Positions 27,601 to 32,476 of a stretch of DNA of 32,647 nucleotides are shown here, piece after piece. The position numbers and the translations under genes were made by a program. The stretch spans positions 1 to 32,647 of the IMG/VR virus record IMGVR_UViG_3300031746_000102, one strand, 5' to 3'. This stretch comes from a virus. Positions within the stretch are counted from its first letter, which is position 1. Every line of letters starts with the position of its first letter. The notes under the pieces were generated by a model. The model had not been told where the DNA came from and made no database searches. It saw only the letters and a list, made by a program, of their open reading frames with translations.

Positions 27601-30342
27601 GCGGCTCGACGCGCGCAGCGACTACTTGGCGAGGGCAAGGAGAACCTCCTTGAAGCCGATGAGATCGCTGCTGGCCTCGCGCTTGGGGTGAAGTATCCGA
27701 TCTTCCAGCAGGTGGCTGACGAATACGCTGCATGGAACAAGCGGTTGCTCGACTTCGCGCAAGAGTCGGGGATCATCAATGCGGAGACGCGCGCTCTTTG
27801 GGAGCACGCGGACTACGTTCCGTTCTACCGCATCAGTGACGATCGCCTGATGGGCGCGCTGGGCCGGAACATTGGGCTGGCGAATCAGAAGAACCCCATC
27901 AAATCCCTCACGGGCGGCACCGACTATCTGGGCGACATCGTCACCAACATCATGGTGAACATGGTCAACCTGATCGACGCATCGGTGAAGAATCGCGCGG
28001 CGTTGCTGGCGGTCGACGGGCTTGCCGGATCCGGAAAGATCCAGCTGTCCGCCAGCCAAGGCGCGCAGACGCTTCACCCGAAGCTGATGGCGCAGATGGT
28101 TGGCCCGAACATGATTGACGGAGCTGACATCGGGCCGAAGCTGAAGGCGATCCAGAATCAATTTCTCGTGACGGACTCGGCGCTGACCGCGGCGATCCCC
28201 GGCATGACCGCGAACCGCATGACCGCAACGATGACGGGCAACCGAGCCAAGATATCGCTCACCGAGGTCAACCAGATCCTCGAAGCGATAGAGACGGTCT
28301 CCGGTGCCGGGAACGTCGTGCCGCGCGCAACCGTGCTCACCGACAACGTCATATCGCGGGTCGGGCTGGCGCGCGAGCAGAAGCTGGTGCCAGCGGCAGA
28401 GATCAAGCGCTCGCTGCAGCAGGCCGGCGTGAGCGCGAAGCTGATCAACTCGATACCGCAGGCGGCCTTCGAGGGGTTGCGCATGATGTGGACCCTGTCG
28501 CCGCCCAAGGCGAAGGGAACCTTGTCCGTGATGCGCGATGGCAAGGTGGAGTTCTACCACACGCCAGACCAACTGCTCTTCGACGCGATGACCTCGCTCA
28601 ACATGCCAAGATTTGGATGGTTCGTTGCGGCGCTGCGCTACCCGAAGCGCTTGCTGACGTCGACCATCACGCTGGATCCGGGCTTCATGATCGCCAACTT
28701 CCTCCGCGACTCCGTGTCGTCGTGGGTTATCGCGCGCGACTGGCAGACGCCATTCGTGCATGCAGCGAAGGGTGCGGTCGACGCGTATCGCGAGGACAAG
28801 GACTTCCGGACGATGATGTCCGCTGGCGCGGCGTTCGAGAACGGCTATCTGAACTACGGCGACCCTGACGCAGTACACCGCCTGATGCGCAGGAGCATGC
28901 GCAAGAAGGGTTACCGGGCGAGCCTGCTGGATTCCCCCAAGAAGCTCTACGAGGCGTATCGCGCGATCGGCAGCGCCACGGAGAACGCTTCCCGCATGGC
29001 AGTGATGCGCGCCGCCAAACGCAACGGCGCGAGCGATGTGAGGGCCGCGTACGAGGCGAAGGATCTGATGGACTTCTCGATGGGCGGCTCATCGAAAGTG
29101 ATTCAGTTCCTCATCCAGACCGTGCCGTTCTTCAATGCGCGTCAGCAAGGCATCTACCGGCTCGGGCGCGGGGCTGGGCTACGCGGTGAGGGCGGCGCTG
29201 GTGCCTTCGCCCTGCGTGGCATGTTGGTGGCTCTGGCGGGCCTTGCGCTGTTCTGGAAGTACAAAGACGACGATCGCTACAAAGATCTGGAGGAGTGGGA
29301 TAAGGACACCAACTTCCACTTCTGGATCGGTGACGAGCACTACCGCCTGCCCAAGGGGTTCGAGGTTGGAGCGATCTTCAACACGATCCCTGAGCGCGCG
29401 GTGGAGTACTTCTTCAACGAGTCGGGCGACGACGAGAAGCTCCTGTGGGACCGCTTCGCGTTCATGGTCACGCAGACGTTTGCGTTCAACCCGATCCCGC
29501 AGGCGTTCGTGCCTTTGGTGGAAACCGCTGCCAACTACAACTTTTTCACTGGCCGATCGATAGCAAATGAGTATGAGATCAGCGCCAAGTTGCCGCAGGA
29601 CCAGTACCGTTTCTACACGAGCCCCACGATGATCGAGCTGGCGCGCCACATTCCCGGCGAGGTTCAGTTTCGGGCGCAGAAGCTTTCGTCGCCGCTGTTC
29701 CTGCAAAACCTCTACGGAGGATATTTTGGCACGCTGGGACGATACGTCCTCATGGGGTCGGATGCTATTGTGCGCTCGGGGTTCGGGTATCCGGACATCC
29801 CAACGCTCGGTCCGCAGGACTACCCGGTGCTCGGCCGCTTCTCGCGCGGGCCAGATGTGCCACGGCGCACGAAGTACGAGGAGCAGTTTTACGATCTGCT
29901 CTCCAAAGTGAAGCAGGTCGACGGCAGCTTCAAGTACTACGAGGCGAAGGGGCCAAAGACGCGGGTCCAAGAGACGTTCGAAAAGTTTGGCGACTACGTG
30001 CGGATTTCGGAGGGCGTCAACGATATCCAGAAGGAAGTGACGCAGATCAATTCCGAGATGCGTGACGTGTACAACTCGACCTCGAAGTCGAGCGATGAAA
30101 AGTACACGAAGCTCAACCAAATGCAGGCGAAAAAGAACCTGCTGCTCAAAAAGGGCGCGGCGCTCAGGCCGAACGCGGCGGAGTCACCTGACGTGCGGTC
30201 GAGCGTTCAGAAGAAGCTTTCTTCCGCGGACCCGCCAGAGAAGATTTCGGAGAACATCAAGGGGGTTGCCCCTACAATGGCGGCGTTGATTTTGGACGTG
30301 GCTGGGATGTCCATGCGCGACGCTGAGAGCCTGATGTCATGA
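18661..30342 (+). CDS. Giant polyvalent internal virion/ejection protein (3893 residues)
   Basis: One uninterrupted 11.7-kb frame with GTG start overlapping the previous stop. Estimated mass is above 400 kDa. Order of regions: a helical N-terminus (HQRGDKPHALALANKILELR); Ala/Gly-rich membrane-active-looking segments with ETVSEGSQEF (342-351) and a GGAMGA stretch (385-390); a GGDEF domain (about 640-795) between low-complexity linkers; a HEXXGH zincin-like region (about 1345-1425); a two-part region recalling large polyvalent protein domains (EVQSTWNQNQGR at 1782-1793, and a GYAKIQWQPGE half near 2526); a VPFYR motif near 3053; a C-terminal region like LPD38 (TVPFFNARQQG at 3487-3497, a hydrophobic stretch 3521-3532, FEVGAIFNTIPER near 3567). 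No lysozyme or RNA polymerase motifs were found. Packaging and ejection are inferred from place and size. Confidence 0.85.
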   Translation: MNEEELRKLAQEAHQRGDKPHALALANKILELRKASSAPGEPALGTAGDLGKSAEISALMPVSSTLDTLERGSRQFDRTAKGALWSDEGGVLDPVNVKDTMGTALWGANQVLNVGTALAGKAYTAIRGEKPPESKFLSDKMEQLKAERSAPVKAQYDSVMDAANNSDSIIDFVKKAPSPLDAGAGYFHAFVEQIGNTAASMVATKGASMIKAARVRSKMAKLGATSEEVRRQVLKDATAVGVAVGTATEYQMVASQVGQQIDQQMMAMPQSSWDKNEDYKRLREHTTDQEAKQIVTDRLARQYGRIAGVGSALINMPFSTMLAKAGAGKGGLKHWALGTATETVSEGSQEFWEGFNQNLAAQKVDPDTELLKGLGGQAAFGALMGGAMGAVASVSPRSKDEKDLAKAGIDDYEKAVKVRAKLEQTMREPKTYNKMSPAQKIETFRKLEDAQLKENEHFLDVAKGMRKILTRNDAQPEEFDQIDVLEKIARDHIDRITSKREILKTAAEESSRQQAVADQVTELRSARDQGLASIDDEKRWLGSLQHLAGGNVLEEEAAKELLGKKWIRYPDLTKSHAVLTPSGRRAISGLTLSIQNHEGQGARTEAALETVSETKQPVPEVPTERRVNENVDRRAKLEEMKKLDPEAFHREIFVDKKSGILNKRAYVEAEKTPSPHTVSIDADSLAWVNDNMSHLKGDEMLERIGRVLGEEFGEDAYHVSGDEFIVRGDDAAKLEEGMQRAKLRLRRMRVQDAQRVVTPSITWGIGANREAADVVMNEAKVRRLKEGKRADRKLPPVGMRPKPNAAAAAGATTEQTTDVPPVPPDVLASEDNLDDDEAWKEEVTETALTASTFAERMRSMAMKMRNLYKASVGEQRALEDSPTAPQFNTRRLTDLAAEWRILQAQAVDEFEAWRYEVTPDTELNEALVAKARFRYHNLPANIRAVYDGKARDFYSLILAEPFLTGQDAWVIEYTGLLAYRVWDETLLARQLKLPAPMTTIGGGKFTHGIISTSDMAERIRQLVQDSGDAYAENDANNQFLSEFLLSDLRKEATNRNRQLQIKPDEAKWSSIHLQPEGAVRPVTAADVLIYRVERYITKGYESGGQHPFVINQKEMTAYRESDDKLASWYARMHAATDSVMAPGFYDRVAKGRYIEVAVGGKSVRGRVISSTEKALTVEWVGPQAWDPDEGQVSNTARFAKSTGLQISQRVSKDGIPIDEQMFRWPGQARLGRVHVNGHWRTARELSREIDALDKEIENRMPRTLQSWRAGQRKNSATSEEHAAAEAIIRNMTAGINLPADYIYAHSNGTTIPRAMQGWQANRPNARRYGWWDQNDVSDGIHLVLSDIKKGVEAGVFPSFEHGVAETIAHELFGHFGIRGLIGNDPDLINIMKAVVEAFPQEAAYFASEFGYTPQVAGEEIIAALAQRILIDNMKLSTKQLSIWKKFLFWLREAMAKRGWHKWMKGPLAFNDEQLGYMVARAQEALQRSANWKYKHGEGRVSTPLSMRDSDMFQSALLHDMSRFRPTSKAERKAGMPVGVPVIPDEATAGGFLNAFRALIKDKDSAVKQLDLDTAALEEWLENLRNADVLAYAPEQLEQIIGEVPNDVKEFAAGLINPALSVSQGMAVVMGLQEWASKPLHKKARIPSSMIETYLIDAVPAVMVHPAAGYRNGDYNPLVGRDDEGNWLPDPAMDPGNPQGEGVGWWSTALSGKNVRNYLLAQVNPKTRAPYVEPHWTKAPKSKGENVYLHIRVSDTQDAEAVFGTATPAPNPAKTGRAYHVGEVQSTWNQNQGRFIQGEMDKRNTQAMAHMVSRELAAGGLNGLFGEIGRQLAAGVEFGHEKAKKMRAENDGTSTFYRALQKAQLKNYASHIEKTKLEAQRSLRILSEKTISPNDIRWDEFKRLSVMIASYDNLIEILEDKFDPVGRHNPNGALDFPETQESLRSIFGNITQMFLNGNTEHTHAAFLAGDDILFERFANSLLGFFAAGGGLQTGDKKGYDALGDVIEKLKSERALGDSLRIVIPDGVLPWTREIRAQGQVGPAANPFEYVWTSLGLKYSMKDILRGKSLDIGVPLIDADICGDLLDSSIAVSQASNGDMVIDIPWGSNFEANLLERRVAGKIFEAGFREAFADLARLTEHGREEDDRMRTSSIVNVLRNASMRNEEQWADTIAGKMMNTTGHMTAPRHIPRVSTLMSGFPVRALNALAKEDADVRNQLDNLHLGGIPSLEEFSEDWVGSVLFNYVLNPPEDDPKIWSRISDENGPLDERNTEYLLTLAEVSDTKIPLDEAKGALESARRKWLMDQHFHVSDQDNEHALFAYARQETASRWFNLEGGTVLRTVPRKWDKQTGVVTASYQVYVTAVDTDEEGVFGPTNVKGWFIYDDLYNRIEQDAVFDTDDDMTQVRSEAARWLTTLWMYHEVLPELSVMQSLYGDNLAHHSAHEAIAWLPEKLDWEAVAKNLTEKTQYISVHDPADFKKVYKQVRDAATKSAMGVDQYAVDESVFSHDDVWRTHALKFILMDAIRHGYAKIQWQPGEANTSRGGVSPNLIDNVDSIKFRRAQMDGKEVYVVKYHAEQIYIPTESLDAVFGIDVADFMKKAVPPEGPAIDAPILSVSKAGDRWVVIDKSDRIYQPYNTGAVVATFDTAEEAWGYAGERAAQPGEVQANKPVYMSATRADFNGPINVVLARRSNDKFDPMSSFIPHNARVIQGGRIAYDRALVKTWNKYLKNFGVQISSGAAAVTEEAAQKAIKGEGGRRVNFITPTYENAYPNPRVAKLDGEDLYVLLSDNKQIDNTVYQNEEAAYIALEARIAAWGGSIDREAVNKAIKVHEIVINDALREYFKEGSIPLFHQSPTQPPNRLTAEERLMTKVGVKRRKRPLKQVVAEAMENIRNIAHQRIFDRFHGIRQAFVDAQLWDTVADEKNPYFAARLGTSLDSHVKSALEYGVPVWKNGVFSADGKGLLEVLSPIAHETSRWGAFMAARRAQRLLGEGKENLLEADEIAAGLALGVKYPIFQQVADEYAAWNKRLLDFAQESGIINAETRALWEHADYVPFYRISDDRLMGALGRNIGLANQKNPIKSLTGGTDYLGDIVTNIMVNMVNLIDASVKNRAALLAVDGLAGSGKIQLSASQGAQTLHPKLMAQMVGPNMIDGADIGPKLKAIQNQFLVTDSALTAAIPGMTANRMTATMTGNRAKISLTEVNQILEAIETVSGAGNVVPRATVLTDNVISRVGLAREQKLVPAAEIKRSLQQAGVSAKLINSIPQAAFEGLRMMWTLSPPKAKGTLSVMRDGKVEFYHTPDQLLFDAMTSLNMPRFGWFVAALRYPKRLLTSTITLDPGFMIANFLRDSVSSWVIARDWQTPFVHAAKGAVDAYREDKDFRTMMSAGAAFENGYLNYGDPDAVHRLMRRSMRKKGYRASLLDSPKKLYEAYRAIGSATENASRMAVMRAAKRNGASDVRAAYEAKDLMDFSMGGSSKVIQFLIQTVPFFNARQQGIYRLGRGAGLRGEGGAGAFALRGMLVALAGLALFWKYKDDDRYKDLEEWDKDTNFHFWIGDEHYRLPKGFEVGAIFNTIPERAVEYFFNESGDDEKLLWDRFAFMVTQTFAFNPIPQAFVPLVETAANYNFFTGRSIANEYEISAKLPQDQYRFYTSPTMIELARHIPGEVQFRAQKLSSPLFLQNLYGGYFGTLGRYVLMGSDAIVRSGFGYPDIPTLGPQDYPVLGRFSRGPDVPRRTKYEEQFYDLLSKVKQVDGSFKYYEAKGPKTRVQETFEKFGDYVRISEGVNDIQKEVTQINSEMRDVYNSTSKSSDEKYTKLNQMQAKKNLLLKKGAALRPNAAESPDVRSSVQKKLSSADPPEKISENIKGVAPTMAALILDVAGMSMRDAESLMS
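20578..21045 (+). other. GGDEF (diguanylate cyclase-type) domain inside the giant protein
   Basis: Residues about 640-795 follow the GGDEF plan: D655-x-x-SGILNKR, D681-ADSLAWVN689-D, G697-D698, S720-GDEF, SITWGIG (760-766) and K785 in the final helix. Measured against PleD, the spacings from the metal Asp to the guanine-binding Asn (8) and from that Asn to the next Asp (9) are the same; the Asn-to-signature spacing is two shorter. The first Gly of the signature is Ser. No RxxD inhibitory site precedes it. The domain is somewhat shorter than usual. Activity is not proven. Confidence 0.8.
22660..22940 (+). other. HEXXGH zinc-peptidase-like domain inside the giant protein
   Basis: The motif AHELFGHFGIRG (H1369, E1370, H1374) is followed 49-50 residues later by GEEIIAAL (E1418, E1419). 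HEXXGH plus a downstream EE pair resembles the M49 (dipeptidyl peptidase III) zinc site, and HE..GH..LRG motifs also occur in large phage and plasmid polyvalent proteins. Preceding strands (DGIHLVLSDI, near residue 1340) fit a zincin active-site layout. A protease role, on host proteins or on the ejected protein itself, is inferred. Confidence 0.6.
29041..29420 (+). other. LPD38-like C-terminal region of the giant protein
   Basis: The order TVPFFNARQQG (3487-3497), a hydrophobic segment (MLVALAGLALFW, 3521-3532), DLEEWDKDTNFHFWIGDEHY and LPKGFEVGAIFNTIPER is the signature I associate with the LPD38-type domain of large phage proteins thought to be ejected. The hydrophobic segment is long enough to enter a membrane. 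The label comes from memory of the family pattern. Confidence 0.55.
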
Positions 30343-30656
30343 TTATCACGACGGGTATTTGGCTTTGGATCATGGGTTCTGTGATCGCCCTAGTCGGGTG
30401 GGAGTGGAAGAAGATGGCGCAACTGCGCGAAGAGTTTGCGGCTGTCAAAAAGGAGATGGCTATACTGCATGCTGAGCACGCAAAACTCCTGACAGGGAAC
30501 TCCATAGAGAACACCGCTGTCCTGCGCGACCTGACGCACGCGGTCGAGCGCCTGTACGATTCGATGGACGATCTCGCCCACTACATTCGTTGGCTCGGCG
30601 AGGCCGTCACCAACACCAAGCCGCCGCCACCCATCTCCAGAAAGACGCGATCGTGA
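30339..30656 (+). CDS. Small membrane protein of the lysis cassette
   Basis: A 105-residue protein whose ATG overlaps the giant gene's stop (ATGA). One N-terminal membrane segment (TTGIWLWIMGSVIALVGW, residues about 4-21) precedes a charged helix that looks like a coiled coil (KKMAQLREEFAAVKKEMAIL, about 24-43, continuing to about 85). The C-terminus is Pro- and Arg-rich. It stands just ahead of the holin-like gene and overlaps it as GTGA. It could be an antiholin, a holin partner or an unrelated inner-membrane protein. No enzymatic motif is present. Confidence 0.6.
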   Translation: MIITTGIWLWIMGSVIALVGWEWKKMAQLREEFAAVKKEMAILHAEHAKLLTGNSIENTAVLRDLTHAVERLYDSMDDLAHYIRWLGEAVTNTKPPPPISRKTRS

Positions 30657-30967
30657 TCGCAGACGATAAATGGAAAACCGTCGCCCAGCGTATCGATCTG
30701 TTCCGCGTGGTCCCGCGGGCGATTGTTTTCGGGTACTACACCTTCTTCGCCCACGCGTGGTACTACGTTGTCACGTGGTTCATGCACTTCGATTGGGCGC
30801 AGGTCAAAGGCTCGGAGGCTTCCGCGCTCGCTGTGGCCGCGTTCCCGGCCGCTATCCTTGGTGTGCTGACAGGCGTACTCTCGACGATCACTAAAAGCTA
30901 CTGGGAGAGCGGGGTAAAATGGGAGTCTTCAAATGCCCCCGGTGATCCTAAAACTCCTGACCAATAA
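30653..30967 (+). CDS. Holin-like membrane protein
   Basis: A 104-residue protein from GTG 30653, chosen because it overlaps the previous stop (GTGA); the longer frame from 30590 lies inside the neighbour. The N-terminal stretch KWKTVAQRIDLFRVVPRAIVFGYY leads into a first membrane segment (IVFGYYTFFAHAWYYVVTWF), and a second follows (ASALAVAAFPAAILGVLTGVL). A hydrophilic C-terminal tail ends the protein. Two membrane helices with a charged tail, a size near 100 residues and position just before spanins fit a class II-type holin that opens the inner membrane at lysis. The call rests on topology and context. Confidence 0.65.
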   Translation: MIADDKWKTVAQRIDLFRVVPRAIVFGYYTFFAHAWYYVVTWFMHFDWAQVKGSEASALAVAAFPAAILGVLTGVLSTITKSYWESGVKWESSNAPGDPKTPDQ

Positions 30968-31397
30968 GTTTGTTTGGGGCGGCATCGCCGCCGCGCTGAT
31001 CCTCAGCTTCGTGGCCATTCAATCGTTGCATCTCAAGCACGCGCACGCAGAGATCGAGGATCTGAAGGTGCAGCTGAAAGATGCGCGAGCGGCAACCGAT
31101 GTGGCAATCAACGCCAACGGCACCAACCTCGAAGTGATCAACGCGCTGCAGGATCAGCTTCAGACCATGATCGAGCAGCGCGCCTTCGATGCCGAACAGC
31201 GCAAGGCGGAGATCGTCAAGCGTGACGCCCTGCTCGTCGCGGCGCGCAAAGAGACCGACACGCTCAGGAGAAAGATCAATGCCGGCTTCCAGAGCAGCGC
31301 AAGCTGCACTTCGCTACAAACGCTTCGTGTGGATACTGCTTGTTCCGATGTTGCTGATCGGCTGCGCGAGCGAACCGCGAGTCATCACTCGAACTGA
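30933..31397 (+). CDS. i-spanin (Rz-like)
   Basis: A 154-residue protein starting at ATG 30933 inside the holin-like gene (35-base overlap), with a GGGAG site upstream. A single N-terminal membrane anchor (FVWGGIAAALILSFVAIQ, about 13-30) is followed by a long periplasmic helical region (HAEIEDLKVQLKDARAATD, about 38-105) and a C-terminal part with two cysteines (SSASCTSL, DTACSDVADRL). This is the Rz layout: an inner-membrane coiled-coil subunit that binds the outer-membrane o-spanin and fuses the two membranes at lysis. The downstream lipoprotein starts within it, as in Rz/Rz1 pairs. Confidence 0.8.
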   Translation: MPPVILKLLTNKFVWGGIAAALILSFVAIQSLHLKHAHAEIEDLKVQLKDARAATDVAINANGTNLEVINALQDQLQTMIEQRAFDAEQRKAEIVKRDALLVAARKETDTLRRKINAGFQSSASCTSLQTLRVDTACSDVADRLRERTASHHSN

Positions 31398-31599
31398 GAA
31401 GGTTGAGGTCAAGGTCGAGGTGACCAAACCTCTGCCGGAACAATTGACCGCGCCGCTTCCCTACCCCGAGCCACTAGGTGAGACCTTCACCATCGGTGAT
31501 ATCATCGAGTCCCTGATCGGATCGTATGACACGATCGATCAATGCAACCGAGATCGAGCTACCGCAAAGAGGATCACCGACGATGCCGGCCAAGAGTAG
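31279..31599 (+). CDS. o-spanin (Rz1-like lipoprotein)
   Basis: A 106-residue protein; the start ATG 31279 has an AGGAG site at 31266-31270, and places a signal peptide (KRFVWILLVPMLLIG) before the lipobox LLIGC with C29 as the lipidated residue. The longer frame from 31189 would bury the signal and is rejected. The mature part is rich in Lys/Val/Pro (EKVEVKVEVTKPLPEQ, then LPYPEPLGE), as is usual for o-spanins, and ends in a helix. It overlaps the i-spanin by 119 bases in another frame and extends 202 bases beyond it. It would sit on the inner face of the outer membrane. Confidence 0.8.
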   Translation: MPASRAAQAALRYKRFVWILLVPMLLIGCASEPRVITRTEKVEVKVEVTKPLPEQLTAPLPYPEPLGETFTIGDIIESLIGSYDTIDQCNRDRATAKRITDDAGQE

Positions 31600-31783
31600 A
31601 GCGAACCGCGAGTTCAATCAGTTCTCGGGTGAAGGTCGCAAGTACGCGCCGAAGGAGAAGCCGCGCGCGGAGCGCAAGACCGAGGAGTTTCCCGAGCCGC
31701 CCGGTCCGGAAGAGCCCGACACCTACGTCGAGTCGAGTCCGTACATCGGCGGAAACCGCGTCAGAAACACGCGCACCCTTTGA
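31583..31783 (+). CDS. Small hydrophilic protein of unknown function
   Basis: A 66-residue protein from ATG 31583, with a GAGGA-type site near 31569, overlapping the o-spanin end by 17 bases. It is rich in Lys/Arg/Glu/Pro (EFPEPPGPEEPDTYVES) and appears largely unstructured. There is no signal peptide or membrane segment. The stop overlaps the next frame as TTGA. I do not recognise a family; its place just after the lysis genes gives little clue. The longer frame from 31526 is less likely because it lacks a ribosome site of this quality. Confidence 0.55.
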   Translation: MPAKSRANREFNQFSGEGRKYAPKEKPRAERKTEEFPEPPGPEEPDTYVESSPYIGGNRVRNTRTL

Positions 31784-31965
31784 GGCAGACGCTCGGCCTA
31801 TTCCTTCTGATCGTTGGCGGCGTGAGCTTCATGCCGTTTCCGTTCGCCGGTAGCATTGTCATGCTGGTCGGCCTGCGAATCATCTGGCTCGGTCGGAACA
31901 GCGAGTCGCTTGAGATGCTGTTCTTCTACGGCTCGATCGCGTCGATAGCGTTGCTCTTGGCGTGA
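31780..31965 (+). CDS. Small two-helix membrane protein
   Basis: A possible 61-residue protein with a TTG start overlapping the previous stop (TTGA). It has a hydrophobic first helix (TLGLFLLIVGGVSFMPFPF), a second hydrophobic run (AGSIVMLVGLRIIWLG), and a third at the end (FFYGSIASIALLLA). Composition is clearly membrane-like rather than random. The start is weak and the last 40 bases overlap a convergent minus-strand gene. It might be a second holin-like or membrane-stress protein of the lysis region; this is only a suggestion. Confidence 0.45.
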   Translation: MRQTLGLFLLIVGGVSFMPFPFAGSIVMLVGLRIIWLGRNSESLEMLFFYGSIASIALLLA

Positions 31966-32255
31966 GGATCTAGATACACCACCCCGTCGAACCGCAGCCA
32001 CTCGCGCGCCTCGTGCAGCTCGCAGTATTCGATCGACTTCAGGATCGCGTCCTTCAGCCCCACATCATCCGCCACCTTGTACTCATGGGAGCTGTGGAAG
32101 TCTCGCTGCGCGTGGGGCGGGACTGAGTCGGCCGCGCGCCAACTTACCCGAATGCGCACCTTCCAGCAGCGCATCATCTCGGAGTACTCAGACGACTCGT
32201 AGACGATGTCCCAGCCCGGCTTGTACGTGATCTTGGGCAGCCAGCCGATGCTCAC
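31926..32255 (-). CDS. Phage protein of unknown function (109 residues)
   Basis: A minus-strand protein whose GTG start at 32255 overlaps the upstream stop as GTGA; the frame further up to 32306 lies inside that gene. It begins VSIGWLPKITYKPGWDIVYES, then WKVRIRVSWRAADS, and ends with ILKSIEYCELHEAREWLRFDG and VVYLDPHA. The GW..K..YKPGW opening and ELHE..EW.R.DG..Y.DPH closing recur in small uncharacterised phage proteins as I recall them. It is mixed alpha/beta and has no membrane segment. It converges with the late genes, with 40 bases of overlap. Function unknown. Confidence 0.6.
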   Translation of the reverse strand: MSIGWLPKITYKPGWDIVYESSEYSEMMRCWKVRIRVSWRAADSVPPHAQRDFHSSHEYKVADDVGLKDAILKSIEYCELHEAREWLRFDGVVYLDPHAKSNAIDAIEP

Positions 32256-32476
32256 GTGGTTGCCACCAGAAATTTGTTCAGTCTGCCGTAGTCCTGCAGC
32301 GCGCAATGCTTGATGCCCGGCATGAAATCGTCAACAACTGCGCGCCCCATCTTGATCAGCTTGCGCTGATTGAGGATCTCCATAGCGCAATCTGATATCA
32401 GCGTCATCATCTCCACATCATCGATGTCCTCTGACGTCACAGCGGCGGCGCACCGATCGATAATGTCGTCACCCAT
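32252..32476 (-). CDS. Small acidic protein of unknown function (74 residues)
   Basis: A minus-strand frame from ATG 32476 with a strong ribosome site (AAGGAG nine or so bases upstream). The protein is acidic and helical (TSEDIDDVEMMTLISDCAME, then LNQRKLIKMGRAVVDDF) and shows no known motif. It starts within the 3' end of the preceding gene and ends in a GTGA overlap with the next, so the three minus-strand genes look like one unit. I do not recognise a family. Confidence 0.55.
   Translation of the reverse strand: MGDDIIDRCAAAVTSEDIDDVEMMTLISDCAMEILNQRKLIKMGRAVVDDFMPGIKHCALQDYGRLNKFLVATT

Noticed and set aside
27622-28878. 418-residue open frame on the minus strand inside the giant gene
   Set aside because: Arg/His/Val-rich shadow of GC-rich codons, with no recognisable domains; the plus-strand frame has conserved motifs here.
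18661-30342. Giant protein as an N4-type virion RNA polymerase
   Set aside because: The size is similar, but I found no single-subunit RNA polymerase motifs; the visible motifs are GGDEF, HEXXGH and polyvalent-type.
31189-31278. Longer o-spanin start
   Set aside because: It would place a Ser/Arg-rich stretch before the signal peptide; ATG 31279 has a good ribosome site and a normal lipoprotein signal.
31966-32000. Bidirectional terminator between the convergent genes
   Set aside because: No stem-loop with a T-run is visible, and the coding frames overlap here.
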